DNA of 64,000 nucleotides, from the NCBI RefSeq assembly GCF_000217715.1, contig NC_015666.1, forward strand, positions 2,368,270 through 2,432,269, written 5' to 3'. Positions 17,189 to 25,239 of this stretch are shown piece after piece (position 1 is the stretch's first letter; the number at the start of each line of letters is the position of its first letter). The translations under genes and the position numbers were made by a program. This DNA comes from Halopiger xanaduensis SH-6. Lineage in GTDB: Archaea; Halobacteriota; Halobacteria; Halobacteriales; Natrialbaceae. Under the pieces are notes generated by a model. It was not told the DNA's origin, ran no database searches, and was given only the letters and a program-made list of their open reading frames with translations.

Positions 17189-18193
17189 TTACTGGAACTC
17201 CGTCCGGTACCAGGCGACCGTCTCCGGCAGGTGCGCCTCGAGCGGTTCGTACTCGTACCCCAGTTCGTCGGCGGCCTTCTCGGACGTGTAGAACAGCCGC
17301 TCGGTCGCGAGTTTGGCCATCCGGCGGTTGAACGGGAACACCTGTCGGCCGGTGGCGGCGCCGACGGCCTCGGCGACCGGACCGGCCGCGTGGATCGCCG
17401 TCGACGGGACGGGAATCCGGGCCGGCGTGCCGCCGAGGTGTTCGGAGATTCGCGAGACCGCCCGATCGTAGGTGAGGTTCTCGCCGCCGAGGATGTAGTG
17501 CTCGCCGTTGCCGCCCTTTTCGTAGGCCGCGAGGATGCCGTCCACGACGTCCGAGACGCCGACGATGCTCAGCCCGCCCGGTAGGTACGCCGGCATCGTC
17601 GGCTCGAGGCCCATCGAGAGCAACTGGGGGGTGAACGAGCCGTCTCTCGGGCCGAAGACCGAGGTGGGGTGGACGGTGACGGCGTCGCCGCCCTCGTCGT
17701 CCGCGTACCGATCGACGAGCTGTTCGGCCTCGGCCTTCGAGGACTGGTACGCGCCGATGGGCTCGGCGACGTCGCTCTCGTCGGCGAACGGGGACGCCTC
17801 GTTCGGGCGGCGCGTCCCCGCCGTGCTCGTGAAGACCAGCCGGCCGACGCCGTCCTCGCTGGCGCGACAGGCTTTGAGCACGTGGGCCGTCCCGTCGCGG
17901 TTGACTCGCTTGACGGTCTCCGGGGTCGCGCTCCAGAGCCCGACGCCCGCGAGGTGGAAGACGGCGTCCGTCCCGTCGACCAACTCGCGCAGCGTCTCGT
18001 CGTCGAAGACGTCGCCGACGTACCACTCGAGCGCGCCGTCCTCGCCTTCGTCCGCGCCCTCGAGCACCTCGCGATCCGACGACGGCCGACTGAGCGCGCG
18101 GACGTCCCAGCCGTCCGCGAGGAGCCGTTCGCAGAGGTGGGAGCCGAGGAAGCCGGTTGCACCCGTGACTGCTGCAGTCTTGTCTTCGGTCAT
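17189..18193 (-). CDS. NAD-dependent epimerase/dehydratase (extended SDR)
   Basis: 334 residues. Glycine-rich NAD motif T-G-A-T-G-F-L-G at 10-17, H-L-A-G at 80-83, and the active site Y149-x3-K153 in A-Y-Q-S-S-K. Extended SDR fold of nucleotide-sugar epimerases and dehydratases, or dihydroflavonol-reductase-like enzymes. The exact substrate cannot be read. It is third in a reverse-strand operon; the start lies two bases after the DUF362 stop. In a glycan locus it most likely modifies a nucleotide sugar. Confidence 0.88.
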   Translation of the reverse strand: MTEDKTAAVTGATGFLGSHLCERLLADGWDVRALSRPSSDREVLEGADEGEDGALEWYVGDVFDDETLRELVDGTDAVFHLAGVGLWSATPETVKRVNRDGTAHVLKACRASEDGVGRLVFTSTAGTRRPNEASPFADESDVAEPIGAYQSSKAEAEQLVDRYADDEGGDAVTVHPTSVFGPRDGSFTPQLLSMGLEPTMPAYLPGGLSIVGVSDVVDGILAAYEKGGNGEHYILGGENLTYDRAVSRISEHLGGTPARIPVPSTAIHAAGPVAEAVGAATGRQVFPFNRRMAKLATERLFYTSEKAADELGYEYEPLEAHLPETVAWYRTEFQ

Positions 18194-18195
18194 GG

Positions 18196-19152
18196 TTACT
18201 GCTCGAGTTGCGGCGGAACCGCGTCGCCGCCGACGGCCGCGTAGAGGCGGTACGCGGTCGTCACGGCGGGATGCGTTTCGTCCGACGGCGGCAGTTCGGC
18301 GCCGGCGAGTCGGTCACGGAGCGCGTCGAAATCGAGGTCGTCGGCGCCCGCGCCGACGCGCTCGACGGTGATCGGCCCGTCGTCCGTCCCGGCGGCGAGT
18401 CGGAGCACCGGGTCGTCATCGGTCGCGTCGCCGAACAGCGACGCGCCGAGGGCGTCGACGTCCGGCGCCGGTCCCGCGAACAGGGCGTCGGCCGCGTAGG
18501 GGTCGGTCCCGTACGCGGTCGTCGCGTCCATGACGGAGAGCGCGGGGTCGACGGCCTGCGTCGCCGCGACGGCAGTGATCTCCGGGTCAGCCGCGGAGTC
18601 GACGAGATCGGCGAGCCGCCGCACGCCGCCCGCGACCCGCCCGTCTTCGGTCGGCCGCAGCGTCGGGACGGTGACGACTGCTCCCCGTACGAGTCGCGTC
18701 GGGACGGATACTGACACCGACCGGCCGTCGACCTCGCGGACGACGTCGGTTCGCGGCTCGGCATCGTCGGCGAGATCGACGAGTTCGGCGTCGAACCGCT
18801 CGAGCAGGTCCCGATAGCCGAGGTACTGGCCGGTCCGCTCGAGGTCGATGATCTCGTTCGTGGTGCCCGCAACGGCGATGTCGGCATCGGTGCGGTCCTC
18901 GAGGGCGGCGACGAGTGCGCCGACGACGGCGGGGTCGGTCACCGTTCCGGTCGAGGGGTGGAAGGGGTAGTGCGCGTCGGGGACGAGGGTGATCTCCTCG
19001 GCCGTTTCGAGGTCAGTTTCGTCCGAGAGCGCCGACTCGAGCAGCGTCTGCACCGGCGTCTCGAGGGAGGCCATCCGGGCGTCGAGATCCGGAATCCAGC
19101 TGCCGCGCCGATCGCCGCGGTCGACGGCGGCCGCGCGAACGGGTCCGGTCAC
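18196..19152 (-). CDS. DUF362-like protein
   Basis: 318 residues, GTG start at 19152 overlapping the preceding gene's stop by GTGA. The central part has T-L-V-P-D-A-H-Y-P-F-H-P-S-T-G-T-V-T-D-P, an A-G-T-T-N-E stretch and V-P-T-L-R-P, matching the DUF362 fold described in haloarchaeal glycan gene sets. No iron-sulfur ferredoxin tail is present, unlike many bacterial DUF362 proteins. Biochemical role is unknown. Co-transcription with a Gfo/Idh oxidoreductase and an SDR suggests a shared sugar-modifying pathway. Confidence 0.7.
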   Translation of the reverse strand: MTGPVRAAAVDRGDRRGSWIPDLDARMASLETPVQTLLESALSDETDLETAEEITLVPDAHYPFHPSTGTVTDPAVVGALVAALEDRTDADIAVAGTTNEIIDLERTGQYLGYRDLLERFDAELVDLADDAEPRTDVVREVDGRSVSVSVPTRLVRGAVVTVPTLRPTEDGRVAGGVRRLADLVDSAADPEITAVAATQAVDPALSVMDATTAYGTDPYAADALFAGPAPDVDALGASLFGDATDDDPVLRLAAGTDDGPITVERVGAGADDLDFDALRDRLAGAELPPSDETHPAVTTAYRLYAAVGGDAVPPQLEQ

Positions 19153-20249
19153 GTCATCACCTCCGGCGCGAGTTCCTCGCGATCGGTCCGGTCGGCCAGT
19201 TCGTAGGCCGTCTCCGCCAGTTCGAGCGTCCGGCGGCCGACCTCGCCGTCGACCGGCGGCGCCTCGCCCTCGCGGATCGCCTCGAGGAAATCGTCGAGCG
19301 CCCGATAGTGGGCCTGCAGGTAGAACGTCGGGCCGAAAACGTCGCGATCGAGGTCGGTCACGCGGCTCGCGACGTTCGACAGCGCGGACTTGGCCGCGTC
19401 CGCGTAGAAGTTGTTCGGCAGGTGGTCCCGGTTGCTGATCGTTCCGGTGATGCCCTCGAGGCGGAGCCGGGTGTTCACTTCGGGGAGTTGCTCCCACTGG
19501 TAGGAGCCGCAGTGGAGCGTGATCGTCGTCTCCGTCTCGGGCGCCCGCATCATGACCGTCGCCGCGTCCTCGACCGGCACGTCAAGCGTTTCGCCCGTAG
19601 CTGCGCTTTCGATCTCGAGGTCGCCGAACAGCCACTCGAGGACGTCGAAGCAGTGAATGCCGAGCTCAAGCAGGGAGCCGCCGCCGGCCGCGTCGGGATC
19701 GAGCGGCCAGGACGCGGGCGGGTCCCGAACGGGCGGTCGACCGAGCGGCCCGTCGTTGAGCCGCGTCATCGACGCGTAGGGGACGTGGCCGACGCTGCCG
19801 TCCTCGTAGGCCTCCTTGACGCCGACGATGTCGGGCTGGTAGCGCAGCGTGTGGTCGACGCCGACGGCGATGTCGCCCTCCTCGGCGGCCTCGAGCATCC
19901 GGTCGGCTTCCGCGGTCGAGCGAGCGAACGGTTTTTCGACGAACACGTCGACGCCGGCCTCGGCGGCCCGCTCGACGGCGTCGGCGTGGAGGAACGGGGG
20001 TAAGGCGACGACCGCCGCGTCGAGGTCTTCGGCCTCGAGCAGGGCGGCGTAGTCGTCGTACGTGCGGTCCGCGCCGGCGCGTTCGGCTCGCTCGCGGTTC
20101 TCGGGAACCGCGTCGGCGGCTGCAACCACGTCGACGTCTGCCATTGCGCTCGCCGACTTCAGGTGTACCATGCCGATGTTTCCGACGCCGAGAACGCCCA
20201 CGGAGAGGGAACTCGAGTCGGTCAATCGGCGCAGAACTGCGGATGACAT
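19149..20249 (-). CDS. Gfo/Idh/MocA oxidoreductase (second copy)
   Basis: 366 residues. Rossmann G-V-L-G-V-G-N-I-G near 18-26, E-K-P-F-A at the usual position, and active-site region G-G-G-S-L-L-E-L-G-I-H-C-F-D-V-L with the catalytic-type His. Distinct from the WbpB-like copy at 7851-8909: different active-site loop and a longer middle insertion containing S-R-V-T-D-L-D-R. First gene of the three-gene reverse operon. Uses NAD(P) to oxidise or reduce a sugar derivative; the substrate is unknown. Confidence 0.9.
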   Translation of the reverse strand: MSSAVLRRLTDSSSLSVGVLGVGNIGMVHLKSASAMADVDVVAAADAVPENRERAERAGADRTYDDYAALLEAEDLDAAVVALPPFLHADAVERAAEAGVDVFVEKPFARSTAEADRMLEAAEEGDIAVGVDHTLRYQPDIVGVKEAYEDGSVGHVPYASMTRLNDGPLGRPPVRDPPASWPLDPDAAGGGSLLELGIHCFDVLEWLFGDLEIESAATGETLDVPVEDAATVMMRAPETETTITLHCGSYQWEQLPEVNTRLRLEGITGTISNRDHLPNNFYADAAKSALSNVASRVTDLDRDVFGPTFYLQAHYRALDDFLEAIREGEAPPVDGEVGRRTLELAETAYELADRTDREELAPEVMT

Positions 20250-20276
20250 CTGTCCGTGACAGGGCCAGCAGCGGGT

Positions 20277-20284
20277 TTTGTTAT
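20277..20284 (-). promoter_or_regulatory. ATAACAAA element before Gfo/Idh-DUF362-SDR operon
   Basis: On the reverse strand, ATAACAAAAC begins 35 bases before the ATG at 20249. The next bases CCGCT match those after the copy at 11963. Confidence 0.7.
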
Positions 20285-20408
20285 CAGCGCCGTACAGAAC
20301 GAGCCGCGGTTGTAGTCTTCGATTCCCCTGTCTGGCGTGCTGTCTTTTACGGATACTTATTCGAATTCGCCGTTCAGTCAGTCGATTCGATACGTTCGTT
20401 TATAAGCA

Positions 20409-21359
20409 CTAGTCGTCGCCGATCGTGCGGCCGTCGATCGGCGTGACTTGTCCGTCGACGCTCCGAGCGACGTCGACCTTCTGCGCGATGTCGCCGATCG
20501 TTTCGACCGCGAGATCCGTGTTCGAGCGTTTCCGGTCGAGGTACGCGAGGATCGCCCGCATCCGGTGATCGTCCCGCTCGTGCGTGAGGTTATTCGGATG
20601 GAGCCACATGTGGAAGATCCCGTCCGACTCGACGGCTTCGTCGATCCCGCGCCGGGCCTGGACGACCATCGGGTCCTCCCAGATCGACTCCGCGACGGTT
20701 CGGGCCGGCCCTTCGAACCCGAACAGGAACAGCGAGGCCGGCACGTTCACCAGCCCGTACTCGTCGACGACCGGTTGGACCAGCAGCGAGTGGTCGCGAA
20801 ACGTCGAATCGAAGAGGCCGCGAACGCCGTCCCGCGTCGGCGAGCGGCCCCGATACGCCCGGACGCCGTGGTCGGCGAGGACGTCTCGGTGCCCGACGTC
20901 GTTGCGCGGATAGACGAACGTCTCGATCGACTGGTCCCACTCCGACGCGATCTCGGTGCTGCGCCGAAGCTCGGCCTCGGCGAGTTCGCGGTCCGTCTCC
21001 GGCCGTCCGAAGAGGACGTGGGAGAACGAGTGGCTGGCGAACTCGTGGTCGACTTCGGACGAGAGCAGCGCGTCGACCAGATCGGGTGCGAACCGGAGGT
21101 CGGCCCGGTCCGCCCACTCGGTTCGTTCCCGCTCGAACCAGCCCTCCGGCGCGGGATGTTCGGCGTGTCTCCCGTCGCAGGACTCGAGCATCAGGTGGCC
21201 GACGACGGCCCAGGTCGCGGGGATTTCGAACTCCGAGAACAGATCGAGCATGACCGACCAGCCGCGGCGACCGGACTCTACTCGATCCGTCGGCAGGGAC
21301 TCGACGTCGTGAAATCCCCAGCCGAGTTCGGCGTCGAGCGAGACGACGACACTACCCAT
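20409..21359 (-). CDS. Polysaccharide deacetylase family protein
   Basis: 316 residues from the ATG at 21359 (an in-frame GTG at 21371 is the alternative). NodB-homology features: S-L-D-A-E-L-G-W-G at the N-terminus with the catalytic-type Asp, P-A-T-W-A-V-V-G-H, E-F-A-S-H-S-F-S-H with the H-x3-H metal site, and a late H-M-W-L-H-P. Polysaccharide deacetylases of this kind remove N-acetyl groups from amino sugars in glycans. No signal peptide, so it may act on lipid-linked or nucleotide precursors in the cytoplasm. Monocistronic with its own ATAACAAA element. Confidence 0.85.
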   Translation of the reverse strand: MGSVVVSLDAELGWGFHDVESLPTDRVESGRRGWSVMLDLFSEFEIPATWAVVGHLMLESCDGRHAEHPAPEGWFERERTEWADRADLRFAPDLVDALLSSEVDHEFASHSFSHVLFGRPETDRELAEAELRRSTEIASEWDQSIETFVYPRNDVGHRDVLADHGVRAYRGRSPTRDGVRGLFDSTFRDHSLLVQPVVDEYGLVNVPASLFLFGFEGPARTVAESIWEDPMVVQARRGIDEAVESDGIFHMWLHPNNLTHERDDHRMRAILAYLDRKRSNTDLAVETIGDIAQKVDVARSVDGQVTPIDGRTIGDD

Positions 21360-21410
21360 AGCTCCCACCACGCGTGATCGTCATACTCGTGATGGATTCG
21401 ATCGGACGGT

Positions 21411-21418
21411 TTTGTTAT
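21411..21418 (-). promoter_or_regulatory. ATAACAAA element before polysaccharide deacetylase
   Basis: On the reverse strand, ATAACAAAAC begins 59 bases before the ATG at 21359 (47 before the alternative GTG). Confidence 0.68.
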
Positions 21419-21702
21419 TGATCGCCTTTCCATGTCAAGTCCCGTCGTACGGCAACCGATAGCCGACGATACGATCCGGATACGGTCGATCGGCCGTCCA
21501 CAATTGCGCGCCGCTCGGACAGTTGTCAGCCGCGATCACTGGTTGCCGTTTCGGACCGTCCTGTCGGCGGAACATCCAGAAATCGGCAACTGTCGGCGAT
21601 CCTAACGGTAATGTGTTCAAACAGCCGAAAATTCCGCGGTGCAACTCGTTAACGCCACCGAACGCACCGGGAGATGACACGGATGAGGGGTGAACACTCC
21701 CT

Positions 21703-21710
21703 ATAACAAA
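21703..21710 (+). promoter_or_regulatory. ATAACAAA element before alkaline-phosphatase-fold gene
   Basis: ATAACAAAGC in gene orientation, 51 bases before the ATG at 21754. Between them lies CCTGCCCGATAGCAGG, a short hairpin. Confidence 0.7.
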
Positions 21711-21753
21711 GCGGTCATCCGGTATCCTGCCCGATAGCAGGTGTTTTAAAATT

Positions 21754-23349
21754 ATGAGCGGATCTACCCCCACGTCCGAGCGGGCGTTCGTCCTCGGACT
21801 CGACGGCGTACCGTGGCGACTCATCGAGCAGTGGAGCGACGAGGGTGAACTCCCGAACTTCGCCCGGATGCGCGAAGAAGGCGCCTCGGGCACGCTCGAG
21901 AGTACGCGTCCGCCGACGACGCCGCTCGCTTGGCCGTCGATCGCGACCGGCGTCTGGCCGGACAAACACGGGATCTACGGCTTCCAGAACCTCTCGGAGG
22001 AGTACTCCCACGAGATGTACACGAGCCACGACATCCAGCAGCCGCCCCTGTGGGAGCAACTCCAGCCGGCTCACGTCGGGAACGTTCCGATGACGTTCCC
22101 GGCCCGCGATATCGACGGCTCGATGGTGACGGGGATGATGACTCCCTCCACCGATCAGGAGTTCACGCATCCGCCCGACCTCGGCGACGAGCTCGAGTCG
22201 CGCGTCGGCGAGTACGAGATCAGCCTCGACTATCCGGAGTACGCCGACCGCCCCGACGAGTTCGAGGAGGCCGTCTCGAACATGCTCGAGCAGCGCCGGG
22301 AGGTGATGCAGCTGCAGATGGACCGCGCGGGCGACGACTGGCAGCTGTTCTTCTTCGTGTACACCGCGCCGGACCGGTTCCAGCACCTCGTCTGGGACAT
22401 GGACCGGCTGCTCGCCCACTACAAGAAACTCGACGACCTGCTCGGCGACGTCATGGACTACACCGACGAGCACGACGCCGACCTCTACGTCGTCTCCGAC
22501 CACGGCTTCGGCGAGATTCACGACCTGATCTACGTCAACCACATTCTCGAGCGGGAGGGCTACCTCTTCAGACGCGAGGACGAGGGCACCCGCGGCGCGC
22601 TCGCGAGCCTCGGCATCTCGCGGGACAGCATCACGAACATGCTCGAGCGGGTCGGCATCTCGGAGGAGATGCTGGTCTCGAACCTCCCGCGGAGTCTGCT
22701 CGACACCGTCGCCGAGCAGATCCCGGGCGATCACGCCCTCTACGACGTCGACTACGAGCGCACCGTCGCGTTCGTCCACGACGCGGGCAACTGTTACATC
22801 AACGACAGCAGGCGGTTCGAGAACGGGATCGTCTCGCCGAGCGACGTCCCGGAGATCAAAGAAGAGCTCATCGACGTCTTCGAGTCGGTGACCGACGCGA
22901 ACGACCGGCAACTCCTCGAGGTCTACGACGGGGACGAACTGTTCCCCACCGATCCCGACTCGCCGGATCTGATCGTCAACGGGATCGACGGGTACGACGT
23001 CCGCAACGGGATCGAGGACGAGGTGCTCGGCGACACCGGGAACTACGCGGCGAGCCACCGCAGCACGGGGATCATGCTCTGTCGCGGCCCGTCGATCGAC
23101 TCGGGGGCGACGCTGCGGGGCGCGCGCGTGGTCGACGTCGCGCCGACGCTGCTGCACGGCATCGGCGAGCCAGTGCCGGCAAACGCTGACGGTCGCGTGC
23201 TCTTCGACGCGTTCGACGAGTCGGCGACGCCGGCAACCACGAAGGTCCAGCGGTCCGAGGTGTCGAAGGTGGCGACGCCGGACGGCGAGGTCGACGAGGA
23301 CTTCGACGACGTCGAGGACCGCCTGAAGGGCCTCGGCTACATGGAGTAA
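21754..23349 (+). CDS. Alkaline-phosphatase-fold phosphodiesterase/nucleotide pyrophosphatase-like enzyme
   Basis: 531 residues. Motifs of the type I phosphodiesterase family: metal Asp17 in L-G-L-D-G-V-P-W, nucleophile Thr55 or Thr56 in P-P-T-T-P-L-A-W-P-S, K-H-G-I-Y-G-F at 71-77, metal site T-A-P-D-R-F-Q-H at 204-211, and V-S-D-H-G-F-G at 247-253. It ends with L-K-G-L-G-Y-M-E, the same closing signature as its paralogue at 43669-45300. No signal peptide, so it is probably cytoplasmic. Hydrolysis or transfer of a phosphate ester or diester in glycan or lipid-linked precursor metabolism is likely; the true substrate is unknown. Confidence 0.88.
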   Translation: MSGSTPTSERAFVLGLDGVPWRLIEQWSDEGELPNFARMREEGASGTLESTRPPTTPLAWPSIATGVWPDKHGIYGFQNLSEEYSHEMYTSHDIQQPPLWEQLQPAHVGNVPMTFPARDIDGSMVTGMMTPSTDQEFTHPPDLGDELESRVGEYEISLDYPEYADRPDEFEEAVSNMLEQRREVMQLQMDRAGDDWQLFFFVYTAPDRFQHLVWDMDRLLAHYKKLDDLLGDVMDYTDEHDADLYVVSDHGFGEIHDLIYVNHILEREGYLFRREDEGTRGALASLGISRDSITNMLERVGISEEMLVSNLPRSLLDTVAEQIPGDHALYDVDYERTVAFVHDAGNCYINDSRRFENGIVSPSDVPEIKEELIDVFESVTDANDRQLLEVYDGDELFPTDPDSPDLIVNGIDGYDVRNGIEDEVLGDTGNYAASHRSTGIMLCRGPSIDSGATLRGARVVDVAPTLLHGIGEPVPANADGRVLFDAFDESATPATTKVQRSEVSKVATPDGEVDEDFDDVEDRLKGLGYME

Positions 23350-23462
23350 TCCGATTTTGGTTCTCGCGGTCGCGACGTAATCGGAGTAAGAGGACGGCGG
23401 CTCGAGTCGGATTTCTCGCGCGCATCATCTGTGCGGCGTCACCTGCCGGCAGTCCGAAACAG

Positions 23463-24812
23463 CTATCGCGACCGGCCGCGGATGCGATCCAGTCCGTTTT
23501 TCGCCGTCGTCAACATCGGATACGCGGCGTTGTACACCGGGGCCGGTGCGTTTCTCGCGCCCGCGCGGAACAGCCGGTGGGACAGCGGCGGTTCCGCCTC
23601 GTCGACGAGGGCCTCGAGATCGGCCTCGAGCAGCCACTCGAAGAACGCCGCTTCCTCCGGCGACCCGGGCTCTGTCTCCTGGGCGCGATCGCGGATGTCG
23701 GCCCACATGTAGCGCTCGTCCTGTCCCAAGACCCACTCGCCGCCCTCGAGCGCGCGGCGAATGTCGGCGTAATCGTTGTGGGAGAACGGATAGCCGTGGG
23801 CCGTCGGTTCGAGGCCCGACAGCCGGAGGCCGACGGCGGTCCGGTAGCACTTCTCGCACTCGCCGCAGTTGCCGTCCATGCGCACGTTGCAGGTCTGGAG
23901 CTCGAGGTCCGGTGCATCTGATTCAACGTAATCGGCGATGACGTCCAGCCGCTCCTGCCGGGTGAGCTCGTAGCCGTCGTGGTGACACTCGGTGCCCGTC
24001 CAGCGGACGTACTCGTCGATATCGGGGCGCGAGCCCCACTCGAGGTCGATTCCGTCCCAGTGGGTCGCTGCGACGTACAGGTCGCCGATGCCGCGGGCGT
24101 ACGCCATCGGCGCACAGAGGCCGAGCAGGCCGAGTCCGTGGCCGACGGAGCTGTACCAGGCGCCGTCGACGAACCGCTTGTAGTGAGCGAGCAACATTGC
24201 GTGGTCGAGCGCCTCGAGCGCGTTCGTCTCGATAAAGGCGGTCTCGAGGTCGCATTCGTCGGCGAACGACAACACGCGCTCGCGGAGGTGGCGCCAGTCC
24301 TCGGCGCCGGACTCGTCGGGGGCGACGGTCCAGCCGCGGATGCTCACGAGCGTCGGCGATTCGTCGCGGTGGCGGATGTAGGAGCACGTGGAGTCGACGC
24401 CGCCGGTGAAGAGGAGGGCGCTGTCGCTGCCGTCTTCGTCGTCGTCACCGCCCGCGTCTCCACCACCGGCACCCGCCGGCGCGGCGTCGATCGTCCGCTT
24501 CGCGTACAGCGTTCCACCCTCGAGGAAGTCGTACATCCCGAGCAGGCTGGCCTTGACGTCCTCGAGCGCCCGCGCGAAGGTCGCGTCGACCTCGTCGACG
24601 TAGATGTCCGCGCCGTCGGCCCACGCGACCGGACAGACGTTCGCGAGGACGGGTATCGCGAGCACGCCGTCGGGAACGTCCTCGACGGAGCAATCGTAGC
24701 TGGTTCGAAACGGGTTGCCCGTGAAGAACCGCTCGAGGTCGGCCGAGGGACGTACCTCGCACTCGAGGCTCGAGCCGTCGGTCTCGGGATTTCCGATGGT
24801 GACTGATGACAT
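23463..24812 (-). CDS. QueC-like PP-loop ATPase
   Basis: 449 residues, ATG at 24812. A domain of about 130 residues and a Gly/Asp linker precede the PP-loop L-F-T-G-G-V-D-S-T-C-S at 134-144, which binds ATP and adenylates a substrate. A Cys cluster C308-x7-C316-x2-C319-x2-C322 (in D-G-N-C-G-E-C-E-K-C-Y-R-T) closely resembles the zinc site of QueC/ExsB. It is not a tRNA-modification QueC by length or N-terminus. In Pseudomonas O-antigen loci a PP-loop enzyme (WbpG) amidates diacetamido-uronic sugars; a similar role here is an inference from context. It lacks the ATAACAAA element found in front of most neighbours. Confidence 0.82.
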   Translation of the reverse strand: MSSVTIGNPETDGSSLECEVRPSADLERFFTGNPFRTSYDCSVEDVPDGVLAIPVLANVCPVAWADGADIYVDEVDATFARALEDVKASLLGMYDFLEGGTLYAKRTIDAAPAGAGGGDAGGDDDEDGSDSALLFTGGVDSTCSYIRHRDESPTLVSIRGWTVAPDESGAEDWRHLRERVLSFADECDLETAFIETNALEALDHAMLLAHYKRFVDGAWYSSVGHGLGLLGLCAPMAYARGIGDLYVAATHWDGIDLEWGSRPDIDEYVRWTGTECHHDGYELTRQERLDVIADYVESDAPDLELQTCNVRMDGNCGECEKCYRTAVGLRLSGLEPTAHGYPFSHNDYADIRRALEGGEWVLGQDERYMWADIRDRAQETEPGSPEEAAFFEWLLEADLEALVDEAEPPLSHRLFRAGARNAPAPVYNAAYPMLTTAKNGLDRIRGRSR

Positions 24813-25239
24813 GCCACATACTGGAGGACGAATGGCTACAAAAACCACCATTACCGTTGCTCGGTTTGCCGGCCGAAAATCGATGTGTAGGTGACAGTCG
24901 ACCACAGACAACGGCGCCGTACGCGCAATAAGCCGATGCTTCAGCGGTCGGCCGCCGCAACGGGCCGGCTCGAGACGGCGGTCACCGAGCGCTCGATCCG
25001 CGCCAGAGCACGATCGAAACGGGCCATTAGGGAATCCGCCGGCGACCGGCGGTCCAGTCGTAGGCGATAGCGACAGGTGACGTCGAGGAAACGCGAGCAT
25101 CCGGACTCGAACGCGGTGTACGCGGCGCCAGCCGATAGGAGCCGCATAACAAACCTCGCAATCGCTGATCCTCAGACCAACCCATGCCTCTGCGTATCGA
25201 CGCCGATGTCAACCCTCGAGCGGCGGGTGATGACAGGCA
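24813..25239. other. Divergent intergenic region, 427 bases
   Basis: Separates the PP-loop gene (reverse) and the GT-C-like gene (forward). Carries the forward ATAACAAA element at 25146-25153 and an AT-rich stretch near 24830-24870, probably the PP-loop gene promoter. No convincing reading frame. Confidence 0.5.
25146..25153 (+). promoter_or_regulatory. ATAACAAA element before GT-C-like membrane protein
   Basis: ATAACAAACC in gene orientation, 94 bases before the ATG at 25240. Confidence 0.65.

Larger units (their letters stand above)
21360..21753. other. Divergent control region, 394 bases
   Basis: Lies between the deacetylase (reverse) and the phosphodiesterase-like gene (forward) and carries one ATAACAAA element for each, at 21411-21418 (reverse) and 21703-21710 (forward). 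A reverse-strand frame across it (ending at 21435) has no coding character. Nothing else recognised. Confidence 0.55.

Noticed and set aside
21435-21965. Reverse frame of 176 codons overlapping the start of the phosphodiesterase-like gene
   Set aside because: Overlaps a strong gene and its control region (including ATAACAAA) and lacks coding composition.
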